64,000 nt of DNA from RGIG3009 sp045578425 (GCA_045578425.1 JAZNKF010000038.1:1-64000), one strand, 5' to 3'. Shown: positions 33,164 to 42,059, numbered from the stretch's first letter. Numbers and translations: made by a program. The notes: a model not told the origin generated them from the letters alone.

Positions 33164-33192
33164 ATCGTAGCACATATTTTTTAGCTTGTCAA
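33164..33192 (-). promoter_or_regulatory. Promoter of the aromatic operon and leader
   Basis: TTGACA (33187-33192) and TACGAT (33164-33169) have a 17-base spacer. The transcript should start near 33157 and give a leader of about 200 nt. The -35 box lies ten bases after the end of the upstream fusion gene. Confidence 0.87.
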
Positions 33193-33201
33193 CCACTTTT
33201 T

Positions 33202-36200
33202 TTACCATTTCGGTAACACCACTTGATGGGCGCTCGTATCGGTAACCGAGTAGTAATGCCGCAAAATTTGCACGTAGGTCCAGCCTTCTTCGTTGGCATA
33301 GCCCACGGCGCCCATTTGGCTGAGCCCCACGCCGTGACCGTAGCCTTGCGTGGTGATGGTGACGGTTTGGGTGGCGGCATCAAATTCGACGCGGAATGCA
33401 TGGGAGCGAAGTCCCAAAATACTGCGCATTTGGTGACCGGTAATCACCTTTTTCTTTCCGTTCGCATCCAGATAATAGAAATTGGTTTGGTAAACGGCAT
33501 TCCATGCATCTCCCTCGCCCGCGCTGCCGTCACCGTCATACGACAAAGCGCGAAGCGGTAATACGGCATTGTCCGTGGTGAACTGCTCTTCCGGCATGGT
33601 GGCATTGGCATCCTGCGCGGCAACCCACGCACGAACTTTTTCATACAAAGCGTCACGCGTTACTGTTACCGTATTGACAAAGCTGCCGGGGCCGCGGTAT
33701 TTGGCATACGTCAGCGCATCGTCGTATTTGCTGACAACACTTTGCACATACGGCAGATTCGCTGTCCATACGCGGTGGCACGAAGAAGTATAGCCGCCCG
33801 ATGCAGCAGAATACGGCGTGTAACAAAGCATTTGCGAAAAACTGCTCTTGCTCAAATCCAGCAACTTGACACCGACAACCTCACCGACGGCATCGTAAAT
33901 CTTTTTGTCCGTTTTGTTGGAAAGATTGAGCGTTTTAAATGCATAGGGGTACGCGCTGCCACCCGCGCAATGCCGCAACATATACGTATACGAAGCCACG
34001 GCTTGCGCTTTTTGTGCTTCGGTGGAATTGACCATGGAACTGGCAGAACCCAGCTCCACTTTGACCACATGCGTTAAAACACGTTGAAGTTGTTCTTTGG
34101 TTTTAGGGCGAATCACACCGTTTTCGTCGGTGCAATCTGCCAAAGCTTCGTCCTTTGTGCCTGTGTTTTTGATTGCCAACAGTGACAAAAAGTCTTGTTC
34201 GGCAATGGTACCTGCCACGGTACCTTGTACCGGTCCTATCGGGGGCGACGGCACATCAGGGGCTACCGTGGTGTTTGTCACAAAGGTCGTCGTGGATTGC
34301 GTGTTTTGAGTGCTTTGTTGCGTGGTGGTACCCCCTGCGGTTGTAACGGTATTTTGCGCCGTTGCCGCCGTGTTTTCCGTGGTGGCATCGGTTTTCTCTG
34401 CCGTTGCGGCAGTACCCGTCGTTTCCGTAGTGACCACCGTGGGGGAATCCGTTGTTGTTTCGGTGGTTGGTTTATCTTTTGTGGTGGTTGGCTTTTTGGT
34501 TGTCGACGTTGCATCCACCGTCGGTTTAGAAGAAGTGACAGGAGACGTTGTCGTGGTTGGGGGGATGGTTGTCAATGTTTCCTCGGTTTCTTGCGTTACC
34601 TCGGTTGTCGGCAAAGTGGTGGTTGTCGTTTCTTGCGTGGTGGTTGTGTTTTCGGGGTTTTCCAACCAACCTTTTGGCATATGAACGCTGCGATTCACCC
34701 GCGCTTTGGAAAGGTCGTTTGCGCGGTTTTCACCGGTACGCACCTTGCGTGCCGCCACCACTATACGCGCGCCTTCGTAACCGTAGTCAATCGGGGCAGT
34801 GAGCAATAATAAGCAGTCACCTTCTACCACGTCTACCGGTGTATCAAACAATGAGCGCATCCGAATTTGCGTGACGTGATACAGAAAATCTTCTTCGTCC
34901 TCAAACGTGGCTTTGTCGTAATCAAATTCTTCTTTGTCGGTGTCGTCTACGAGCATAACCGCAAAAATCTTATAATGATTTTCTTGATAAAGGGTGCTCA
35001 TATTCAGTGTGGCATGTTCCCGCAAAAAGTTCATTTGCGTATAGTTTGCCAATGCGGAGAACATTTGCCCGTCACCCGAATTATTGCCAAACACCGTGAG
35101 GGTTTGCGGGGTAAGTCCCGCTTCAAAGCGCACCCCACCGGCAACGTACGGTACCCCGTAAGAGGATGGTTTGCCGTAAAAATCGTGCGTTTGGTAGTAA
35201 TCAAACGACGGTTCTTCCATGACGGGATAGTTAATTCGCGTTCCCGCCACGGTAAGCCAACCGCGAATATCATCGTTGCCTTGATACAACGACATAAACT
35301 GCGTTAAAATTCCCGAGGGATAGTTCACCGAGGGGTTATCTGTCGGCTGGCTGTCGGTATAAATTGCCAACAAGTCGTTAAAACGTTTTTCGTTACGGTA
35401 GGGAACATACACTTGTGTGTATATCAAAAACGCGGCGGCAATCAAAAGCACCAGTAGCGCAGACAACCATCGCCACAAAAGCGCACGGCGTTTTGCTCTG
35501 GAAACTGTGGGCGCTACGGTACGTTCGACCGGCGGTAATTGTTCCCACAACTGTCCGCCCGCCATTACACCGGGTAAGGCTTCCAGATAACGGCGCACCA
35601 TATCCAGTGCATACGACGTGGCAATGTGACGGATATGTTCACGGTCCTCGTCATTATGACCGGCTAAAATCTTTTTAACCCATACCCGCTTTTCGTCCGC
35701 CAGGGCAACGTATACCGTGCCGACGGCTTTGCCTTCGCTGGTTTCGGGTCCCGCGACACCGGTAATACCCACACCGATATCCGCGTTCCCCACCAAACGG
35801 GCACCGTTTGCCATGGCACCGGCGGTTTCGGGAGAAACGGCGCCTTTCTCTTCTAAAATAATTTCGTCAACACCCAGTACTTGGTGTTTGATTTCTTTGG
35901 AATAGGCGGCAACACCGCATTCGAACACGCGTGAGGCACCCGAAACTTCGGTCAGTTTTCCCGAAAGGATGCCCGCGGTACACGATTCAGCGGTAGCAAT
36001 CTTCATGTTGTTTTCATCAAGCAGCGTTACCACGCGTTTGGACAAGTTGCCCGCATCCACACCGTACACGGCATTGCCTAAACGGTCACAAATTTCCGCA
36101 ATAATCGGTTTGCACATAGCATCTGCTTCTTCTTTGGTGGCGGCTTTGGCAGTAATGCGAACAATCACTTCCCCTTCTTTGGCATAGGGGGCTACGGTCG

Positions 36201-36810
36201 GATTGCTGTTTGCCATCAAATCTTGCAATCGTTCGCCAATAGCAGACTCGGCGATACCAAACACACCGACAATGTGCGAATAAATGGTGCCGCCCGAACA
36301 CTGCGACAAATACGGGGCGACGTACTGAGTGAACATCAACGTCAGTTCATACGGAGGACCGGGAAGTAAAACGACGTGTTTGCCGTCTTTTTGCATGACA
36401 CAACCGGGCGCGGTGCCGCGGTCGTTGGGCAACACCAGACACCCTTGCGGTAACATCGCTTGTTTGCGGTTGTTTTCGGTGTATTCTTTGCCGGTACTGG
36501 CAAAGTATTCTTGAATGCGCCCTAAACTTTCTTCGTGCAGTTCTAACGGTAAGTCCAAAACTTCTGCCGCTACCTCACGCGTGATATCATCTTCTGTGGG
36601 ACCTAAACCGCCCGTCAAGATAACCATGTCACAGCGGGACAGTGCGGTACGCAACGTTTGCTCCAAACGTTCTTTGTTATCGCCGACGGTGGATTGATAC
36701 AAAATATCAATCCCGTAAGCCGCCAATTCACGCGACAAAAACTGGCTGTTAGAATTGAGAATATCCCCTAAAAGCAGTTCGGTTCCGACCGAAATAATTT
36801 CCGCATTCAT
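33202..36810 (-). CDS. CinA - membrane anchor - inactive sortase fold - Thr-rich spacer - SpoIID fusion protein
   Basis: One uninterrupted frame of 1202 residues joins parts normally found apart. Residues 1-170 are the CinA N-domain (EIISVGTELLLGDILNSN) and about 255-410 the CinA C-domain (TAESCTAGILSGKLTEVSGAS; GITGVAGP), an NMN/competence-damage enzyme. One membrane helix follows (443-465). Residues 485-695 match a class B sortase, but the catalytic His position reads GNN (Asn576) and the Cys position reads TAP (672-673), while Arg682 remains. Residues 719-850 are a Thr-rich spacer. Residues 865-1190 are a SpoIID/LytB domain (VVKVELG with Glu; KAQAVASYTY; GYGHGVGLSQMGAVGYA). The start at 36810 has AAGGTGG upstream. 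Predicted topology: CinA inside, the rest outside. Confidence 0.9.
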   Translation of the reverse strand: MNAEIISVGTELLLGDILNSNSQFLSRELAAYGIDILYQSTVGDNKERLEQTLRTALSRCDMVILTGGLGPTEDDITREVAAEVLDLPLELHEESLGRIQEYFASTGKEYTENNRKQAMLPQGCLVLPNDRGTAPGCVMQKDGKHVVLLPGPPYELTLMFTQYVAPYLSQCSGGTIYSHIVGVFGIAESAIGERLQDLMANSNPTVAPYAKEGEVIVRITAKAATKEEADAMCKPIIAEICDRLGNAVYGVDAGNLSKRVVTLLDENNMKIATAESCTAGILSGKLTEVSGASRVFECGVAAYSKEIKHQVLGVDEIILEEKGAVSPETAGAMANGARLVGNADIGVGITGVAGPETSEGKAVGTVYVALADEKRVWVKKILAGHNDEDREHIRHIATSYALDMVRRYLEALPGVMAGGQLWEQLPPVERTVAPTVSRAKRRALLWRWLSALLVLLIAAAFLIYTQVYVPYRNEKRFNDLLAIYTDSQPTDNPSVNYPSGILTQFMSLYQGNDDIRGWLTVAGTRINYPVMEEPSFDYYQTHDFYGKPSSYGVPYVAGGVRFEAGLTPQTLTVFGNNSGDGQMFSALANYTQMNFLREHATLNMSTLYQENHYKIFAVMLVDDTDKEEFDYDKATFEDEEDFLYHVTQIRMRSLFDTPVDVVEGDCLLLLTAPIDYGYEGARIVVAARKVRTGENRANDLSKARVNRSVHMPKGWLENPENTTTTQETTTTTLPTTEVTQETEETLTTIPPTTTTSPVTSSKPTVDATSTTKKPTTTKDKPTTETTTDSPTVVTTETTGTAATAEKTDATTENTAATAQNTVTTAGGTTTQQSTQNTQSTTTFVTNTTVAPDVPSPPIGPVQGTVAGTIAEQDFLSLLAIKNTGTKDEALADCTDENGVIRPKTKEQLQRVLTHVVKVELGSASSMVNSTEAQKAQAVASYTYMLRHCAGGSAYPYAFKTLNLSNKTDKKIYDAVGEVVGVKLLDLSKSSFSQMLCYTPYSAASGGYTSSCHRVWTANLPYVQSVVSKYDDALTYAKYRGPGSFVNTVTVTRDALYEKVRAWVAAQDANATMPEEQFTTDNAVLPLRALSYDGDGSAGEGDAWNAVYQTNFYYLDANGKKKVITGHQMRSILGLRSHAFRVEFDAATQTVTITTQGYGHGVGLSQMGAVGYANEEGWTYVQILRHYYSVTDTSAHQVVLPKW

Positions 36811-36826
36811 GGTTTTCACCACCTTG

Positions 36827-37993
36827 TTAGATTTTCCGATATCTGACACCGGCAATGGCTTCCTCTATGAGTTCGTCTACCGCGAGCGCCGCTTCTGCCG
36901 CTTGTAACTCCTCAATACGAGGGCGGGTACGCGGATGACGCGGGGTAAACACCGTACAGCAGTCCTCGTACGGTTGAATGGAAATGTCAAACGTATCGAT
37001 ACGCCGCGAAACGGCGATGATTTCTTCTTTATCCATGCCAATTACGGGGCGCAAAACGGGCAAATCGGCTACCGCGTCGGTACACACCAGCGCGGGCAGG
37101 GTTTGGCTGGCAACCTGCCCCACACTTTCGCCCGTAATCAGCGCCGAGCATTCGTTTTCTTGTGCCAAACGCGTGGCAATACGCATCATAAAACGGCGCA
37201 TTATCAAGGTGAACAGTTCTTCGGGGCAATGTTTGCCGATTTCTTCTTGAATATGGGTAAAAGGAACAATCGCAAGCGACATGTGCCCTGCGTATTCGCT
37301 GACCTTTTCGAGCAGGGAAACCACTTTCATTTCCGCGCGCTCGCTGGTGTACGGCGGAGACGCAAAATGAACACCGAAAAGCGAAATCCCGCGTTTTGCC
37401 ATCATGTAAGCCGCAACGGGGGAATCAATGCCGCCCGAAATCAAAATGGCGGCTTTTCCGCCCGTGCCCACCGGCATACCGCCCGCGCCTTGTTGCTGCG
37501 GGCCGTGAATGTAGGCACCAAAATCGCGCACCTCTACCCAAACGGTCACCTCAGGCGTGTGAACGTCCACCGTCAAGTGCGGAAACGCGCTTAATACAGC
37601 ACCGCCTACCTCGGCACAAATTTGCGGAGAAGTCAGCGGGAATTGCTTGTCGGCGCGTTTGGCTTCCACCTTGAACGTGCGTGCGGCTTGCAACGACGGT
37701 GCCAAATATTCGGCTGCGGCGGCTTTGATGGCTTCTAAATCTTTTTCGACCACACAGGCGCGGGAAAATGCCGAAATACCAAACACCTTGGCAACACAGT
37801 CGCTCACCGTATCCCAATCCGTTACCTCGTCGCGCGGTTCAATATACACGGTGGATTGCGCTTTACGGAACGTAAAGTTCCCTACTGCACGCAAGCGATG
37901 ACGCAAATTTTTCAGCAATACTTCTTCAAACGTACTGCGGTTTAAGCCTTTGAGCGCCAGCTCACCGTTTTTTATCAAAATAATTTCGTTCAT
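36827..37993 (-). CDS. thiI: tRNA 4-thiouridine synthetase ThiI
   Basis: ThiI adenylates U8 of tRNA and inserts sulfur delivered by a cysteine desulfurase; it may also serve thiamine synthesis. The 388 residues hold a ferredoxin-like plus THUMP domain (about 1-165) and a PP-loop ATPase (ILISGGIDSPVAAYMMAKRG, about residue 185). The C-terminal rhodanese domain of E. coli ThiI is absent, as in Bacillus, where the partner desulfurase NifZ transfers sulfur directly. iscS two genes upstream fits this. Confidence 0.95.
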   Translation of the reverse strand: MNEIILIKNGELALKGLNRSTFEEVLLKNLRHRLRAVGNFTFRKAQSTVYIEPRDEVTDWDTVSDCVAKVFGISAFSRACVVEKDLEAIKAAAAEYLAPSLQAARTFKVEAKRADKQFPLTSPQICAEVGGAVLSAFPHLTVDVHTPEVTVWVEVRDFGAYIHGPQQQGAGGMPVGTGGKAAILISGGIDSPVAAYMMAKRGISLFGVHFASPPYTSERAEMKVVSLLEKVSEYAGHMSLAIVPFTHIQEEIGKHCPEELFTLIMRRFMMRIATRLAQENECSALITGESVGQVASQTLPALVCTDAVADLPVLRPVIGMDKEEIIAVSRRIDTFDISIQPYEDCCTVFTPRHPRTRPRIEELQAAEAALAVDELIEEAIAGVRYRKI

Positions 37994-38060
37994 TTATTTT
38001 ATCCTCACACTTTTAACTCAACTTTTTTCGCTGTGCATCTTTGCAAAGCAAAGATACACT

Positions 38061-39053
38061 TTAACGGTATTCTTCCGGCAATTCGTTTTTGGTGGCGATA
38101 TACCACATTTTCGGCATTAACACATCATCGTTGCGAATGGTTTTGGTGGTATCCACCGCGGGGTCTTCCCCTTCGCGCACGCGGCGCGCGACAATGACGG
38201 TGCGCGCATCGGTCAATTTGGTTTCGCGTTTGTTCGAGCAAGTAGAAAGCGTGATAATTTCGTCGGTTTTTTGGATATCCACGTCGCCAAAATCAAACAG
38301 CGAACGACGGCGAATTTGGTCGGTAAACTCCAAAAACGAATCGTCGGTGAATTTGGTACGCAGGTAGTTGAACATTTTTTCTTCTTTGTTTGCCGCGTTG
38401 ATAATCATGACGGCAAACACTTTATACGTCCGTTGTTCCCCATACCATGTATCCAGCGTGAGCGTTGTCAGGCGGCGCGCATAATCCACGTTGCCCGCTG
38501 CGAGCAGATTGAAACGAGAAAACATAAGACCGCTGTTTAAGTTATGACCGTAAATAATCAGGTTACGGTTGGTCGCATCCGCCGACAAGTCGTTACGGTA
38601 GTCAAAATACAACGTTCCCGCTTTTTCGGGTTGTTTGAGAAAGTTTTTGTTAAGGTAGAAATCGTTATCCCCCGTTTGCACCACGGGATTATCGATGGCG
38701 CCATTGAATAAATCGTCCCCCGTGGTGGCAAAGGTAAGCCATGCCTTGATATCTTGATTGCGGCGGTACAGAGAATAAAAGGAAGGGTCCATTTTTTCGG
38801 GATAAACGACAGGTTCTTCCTCTTCTTTTGGGGGGTGCGGTATCTCGTTTTGTTCGGTATGATACCAATCCTGCGCTTGCTGCGTGATTTTTTGTGTGTG
38901 ATACGGTTGCAACAGCAAATCGTCAATCAAATACCCCGCACAACCGATAAACACCGTCAGTGAGAGCAAAAACGCCAGTTTACGAACCCATTCGCGTTTG
39001 CTGTCACCTTTGACGGGGATAATGGTTTTGAAAAATGAGAAAAACTTGTTCAT
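38061..39053 (-). CDS. srtB: Class B sortase (catalytically intact)
   Basis: This membrane transpeptidase has 330 residues. It has a cytoplasmic basic start, one N-terminal membrane helix (about 24-43), a Pro/Glu-rich stalk and a sortase domain (about 90-295). His170 (IIYGHN), Cys272 (LSTCSN) and Arg284 (ARTVIVARR) are all in place. Class B enzymes attach proteins or pilins to peptidoglycan or to each other through an LPxTG-like signal. No sorting-signal protein is encoded nearby. It lies between iscS and thiI, an unexpected place, and resembles the inactive sortase fold of the fusion protein. Confidence 0.92.
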   Translation of the reverse strand: MNKFFSFFKTIIPVKGDSKREWVRKLAFLLSLTVFIGCAGYLIDDLLLQPYHTQKITQQAQDWYHTEQNEIPHPPKEEEEPVVYPEKMDPSFYSLYRRNQDIKAWLTFATTGDDLFNGAIDNPVVQTGDNDFYLNKNFLKQPEKAGTLYFDYRNDLSADATNRNLIIYGHNLNSGLMFSRFNLLAAGNVDYARRLTTLTLDTWYGEQRTYKVFAVMIINAANKEEKMFNYLRTKFTDDSFLEFTDQIRRRSLFDFGDVDIQKTDEIITLSTCSNKRETKLTDARTVIVARRVREGEDPAVDTTKTIRNDDVLMPKMWYIATKNELPEEYR

Positions 39054-39057
39054 CCGT

Positions 39058-40188
39058 TTATTTTCTCCTTTGTAACGTGGCAGCGGCTTCTTTCAATGCT
39101 GCTGCCAAGGCGTGTATCTCCTCTTCGGTATTGTGATACGAAAAACTGATACGCAGGGAACTGTCAATTTCCCGTTCGGGCAATCCCAAGGCAGTCAGTA
39201 CGGGACTGTGCTTACCTTTGGAACACGCTGACCCGCCCGAAACAAAAATCCCGCGCGATGCCAAAAAATGCACCAGCGTTTCACTGCGAAAACCCACGAG
39301 CGAAAAGTTGACAATGTACGGCACGGCATTTGCGGGCAAATGCAAACGCACGTCGGGCAACGTTTTCAGTTCTGAAAGCAAAGCTTCACGCAACTGCGTG
39401 TAGTGTTTTTCTTGTTCGGCAAAGGGAGCGATTTGTGCCGCGGCGGCGCCGAAACCGACAATGGCGGGAACCGGCTCGGTGCCCGAACGCAACCCTTGTT
39501 CTTGCCCGCCGCCGAGTATGCGGGGCAACAAACGGACACCTTTGCGGATATACAGCGCCCCTACCCCTTTGGGGCCGTGCAGTTTGTGACCGCTGACGGA
39601 CAGCAAATCCACGCCCCACCGCTCGGCAAACAACGGCAGTTTGCCCGCCGCTTGCACGCAATCGGTATGAAACAGTGCCCCCGGTGCGATACGCTTTACC
39701 TGCGCTGCCATGGCGGGGATATCAAAACGAGCGCCCGTTTCGTTATTAACTGCCATGATGCTGACGAGTGTGGTATCGGCACTGCACGCATTGGCGACTT
39801 GTTCGGGTGTGATGATACCCTCTTCGTTTGGAATGAGGCGCACAACCGACCAACCTTGTTTTTCGAGTTCGTCAAAACAGGCGGCAACCGAGGGATGTTC
39901 GACAGCGGTGGTGACCGCCACGTGAGGACGGCGGTTTTTTGCCGCCGCACCGCCCAAGATTGCCAAATTATTCGCCTCGGTGCCGCTGCCGGTAAAAACC
40001 ACTTGGTCAGCCGAAGCGCCGATTAACTTAGCAACGGCTTGCCGTGCCGTGGTGACGGCAGATTCCGCCTTGACACCCAAGGTGTGTAAAGAAGAGGGGT
40101 TGCCGTATTCTTGTGTCATCACTTGTACCATTGCCTCGGCTACCGACGGCAAAACGGCGGTGGTGGCACTGTTATCCAAATAAATCAC
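39058..40188 (-). CDS. iscS: Cysteine desulfurase (IscS/NifS family)
   Basis: This PLP enzyme takes sulfur from cysteine for tRNA thiolation and Fe-S clusters. The 376-residue protein begins IYLDNSATTAVLPSV and has the PLP-lysine motif SGHKLHGPKGVGALY and the active-site Cys in SGGSACSKGKHSP. The start is taken as GTG at 40188, because AAGGGGGAG lies six bases upstream and homologues start at this residue. It heads the iscS-srtB-thiI-fusion gene series and is divergent from sufC, suggesting a shared link to Fe-S assembly. Confidence 0.94.
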   Translation of the reverse strand: MIYLDNSATTAVLPSVAEAMVQVMTQEYGNPSSLHTLGVKAESAVTTARQAVAKLIGASADQVVFTGSGTEANNLAILGGAAAKNRRPHVAVTTAVEHPSVAACFDELEKQGWSVVRLIPNEEGIITPEQVANACSADTTLVSIMAVNNETGARFDIPAMAAQVKRIAPGALFHTDCVQAAGKLPLFAERWGVDLLSVSGHKLHGPKGVGALYIRKGVRLLPRILGGGQEQGLRSGTEPVPAIVGFGAAAAQIAPFAEQEKHYTQLREALLSELKTLPDVRLHLPANAVPYIVNFSLVGFRSETLVHFLASRGIFVSGGSACSKGKHSPVLTALGLPEREIDSSLRISFSYHNTEEEIHALAAALKEAAATLQRRK

Positions 40189-40219
40189 GGCATACTCCCC
40201 CTTATAATAACTAATAGAC

Positions 40220-40248
40220 AGTATAGCATACTTTTTGCAAAGATACAA
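40220..40248 (-). promoter_or_regulatory. Promoter of the iscS operon
   Basis: TTGTAT (40243-40248) and TATACT (40220-40225) have a 17-base spacer, 32 bases before the GTG start. Confidence 0.75.
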
Positions 40249-40300
40249 GTCTTTGCCAATGTGGCAAATTACGGAACCGACATTTTTTGTTTTTTACTCT

Positions 40301-40328
40301 TTTAATTTGTAAAAAAACGTGATACAAT
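40301..40328 (+). promoter_or_regulatory. Probable sufC promoter
   Basis: A good -10 box TACAAT (40323-40328) lies 29 bases before sufC. The -35 region is weak (TTTAAT at 40301-40306 with 16 bases of spacing). No IscR or other operator was recognised in the divergent region. Confidence 0.45.
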
Positions 40329-40357
40329 AGTACCATCTGCAAAAACGGAGGACAAGC

Positions 40358-41083
40358 ATGTTAGAACTGAAACACATTGATTACACCGTCACGGCCGATG
40401 ACGGGCAAAAAGATATTTTAAAAGACGTGAATCTCACGATTGACGAACGGTTTGTGGCTATTACCGGTCCCAACGGCGGCGGTAAATCTACCCTTGCCAA
40501 GGTGATTGCAGGGATTTTGACACCGACAAACGGTTCGATTTTGCTCGACGGCGAGGATATTACCGCGCTTTCCATTACCGAACGCGCCAACCGCGGCATT
40601 AGTTTTGCGTTTCAGCAACCTGTCCGTTTTAAGGGCATTACGGTGCGCGATTTGTTGTCGCTTGCCGCGGGCAAGAAAATGTCGGTGACCGAAGCGTGCG
40701 CCTATTTGTCCGAAGTGGGGTTGTGCGCCAAGGATTACATCAACCGCGAAATCAACGCCAGTTTATCGGGCGGCGAACTCAAACGCATTGAAATTGCCAC
40801 CGTGATGGTGCGGGGAACGCGCGTGACGGTGTTTGACGAGCCTGAGGCGGGCATTGATTTGTGGAGTTTTCAAAACCTCATTCGCGTGTTTGAAAACATG
40901 CACGAAAAAGAGGGCGGTTCCATTCTGATAATTTCGCACCAAGAACGCATTTTGAACATTGCGGATAAAATCGTGGTGATTGCGGGCGGCGAAATTACCG
41001 ACGTTGGCACACCCGCCACCATTTTGCCGCGACTTTTGGACAAAGCAGGAACTTGCCAAGCGTTAACAGAAAAGTTGGTGTAA
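40358..41083 (+). CDS. sufC: Fe-S assembly ATPase SufC
   Basis: This ABC-type ATPase powers the SUF scaffold. The 241 residues include Walker A GPNGGGKSTLAK, the Q-loop in SFAFQQPV, signature LSGGELKR, Walker B VTVFDEPEAGID and the switch His in LIISHQ. ACGGAGGA precedes the start. It is followed three bases later by a sufB/sufD-like gene and nothing else, so the unit lacks sufD, sufS, sufU and sufE. Confidence 0.94.
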   Translation: MLELKHIDYTVTADDGQKDILKDVNLTIDERFVAITGPNGGGKSTLAKVIAGILTPTNGSILLDGEDITALSITERANRGISFAFQQPVRFKGITVRDLLSLAAGKKMSVTEACAYLSEVGLCAKDYINREINASLSGGELKRIEIATVMVRGTRVTVFDEPEAGIDLWSFQNLIRVFENMHEKEGGSILIISHQERILNIADKIVVIAGGEITDVGTPATILPRLLDKAGTCQALTEKLV

Positions 41084-41086
41084 ACG

Positions 41087-42004
41087 ATGAACACGATTGA
41101 AAAAACGTTATTGGAAGCCGTGGCGGATTTGCACGACGTTCCCGAAGGGGCGTATAACATCCGCGCAAACGGCGAAGCGGCGGGGCGCGCCACCACCGCT
41201 AATATTGATATTGTAACCAAAACCGATAAAGCAGGAATCGATATTCGCATTAAACCGAATACCAAAAACGAAAGTGTGCATATTCCCGTTATCATCAGCC
41301 AAGCGGGGTTGCAGGAACTGGTTTACAACGACTTCTTCATCGGTGACAACGCCGACGTTACCATTGTGGCGGGGTGCGGTATTCACAACAGCGGCGATGA
41401 AGAATCGCGTCACGACGGGGTACACACGTTTTACGTGGGCAAAAACGCCAAAGTGCGGTACGTGGAAAAGCACTACGGCGACGGTGACGGTAACGGCAAA
41501 CGCGTGATGAATCCGCAAACGGTGATTGTGCTGGAAGAAGGCGCCGTAATGGAACTGGAAACTACCCAAATCAAGGGGGTGGATTCCACCCGCCGTGTCA
41601 CGGATGCCAAGGTGGCAAACGGCGCTTCCTTAGTAATTCGCGAAAAACTCATGACACACGGTGACCAATTTGCCGAAACCGATTTTACCGTCGAACTCAA
41701 CGGTGAAGATTCCTCCGCCAACGTGATTTCGCGTTCGGTGGCAAAGGACCGCTCCAAGCAACGCTTTGTTTCGCGTATTCACGGTAACAACCGTTGCAGC
41801 GGGCACACGGAATGTGACGCCATTTTAATGGACGATGCCAGCGTGTGCGCTATCCCCGAAATTGTTGCCAATCACTTGGACGCTTCGCTGATTCACGAAG
41901 CGGCTATCGGTAAAATTGCGGGGGAACAGCTTATTAAATTGATGACGCTGGGGCTCACCGAGCAACAAGCCGAAGAAGAAATTGTCAACGGATTTTTGAA
42001 ATAA
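41087..42004 (+). CDS. sufB: Short SufB/SufD-family scaffold protein
   Basis: Only 305 residues long, against roughly 420-470 for SufD and SufB of classic systems; the lost part is at the N-terminus. The right-handed helix core is present (NADVTIVAGCGIH; VSRIHGNNRCSGHTECDAILMDDASVCAIPEI) and the C-terminal helical end LIHEAAIGKIAGEQLIKLMTLGLTEQQAEEEIVNGFL is typical. With SufC alone it resembles the minimal two-gene SUF-like systems of some anaerobes. It probably homodimerises as the cluster scaffold; this is inferred. Confidence 0.85.
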   Translation: MNTIEKTLLEAVADLHDVPEGAYNIRANGEAAGRATTANIDIVTKTDKAGIDIRIKPNTKNESVHIPVIISQAGLQELVYNDFFIGDNADVTIVAGCGIHNSGDEESRHDGVHTFYVGKNAKVRYVEKHYGDGDGNGKRVMNPQTVIVLEEGAVMELETTQIKGVDSTRRVTDAKVANGASLVIREKLMTHGDQFAETDFTVELNGEDSSANVISRSVAKDRSKQRFVSRIHGNNRCSGHTECDAILMDDASVCAIPEIVANHLDASLIHEAAIGKIAGEQLIKLMTLGLTEQQAEEEIVNGFLK

Positions 42005-42019
42005 TACCCCAACAAAACG

Positions 42020-42055
42020 AAAAACCGTGTGTTGCCGATGCAACACACGGTTTTT
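42020..42055. terminator. Bidirectional terminator between sufB and the 42-kb membrane protein gene
   Basis: AAAAACCGTGTGTTG and CAACACACGGTTTTT pair perfectly over 15 bp around a six-base loop. The genes on both sides converge on it. Confidence 0.93.
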
Positions 42056-42059
42056 ATTA

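Noticed and set aside
34310..34684. Val-rich plus-strand frame
   Set aside because: It is the antisense image of the Thr-codon-rich spacer of the fusion protein and has no ribosome binding site.
35100..36000. Functional sortase inside the fusion protein
   Set aside because: Both catalytic His and Cys positions are replaced, so transpeptidation is not expected.
38037..38055. Terminator between the sortase gene and thiI
   Set aside because: ATCTTTGC-AAA-GCAAAGAT is a clean eight-base stem but has no following T-run, and thiI continues just after, so termination is not supported.
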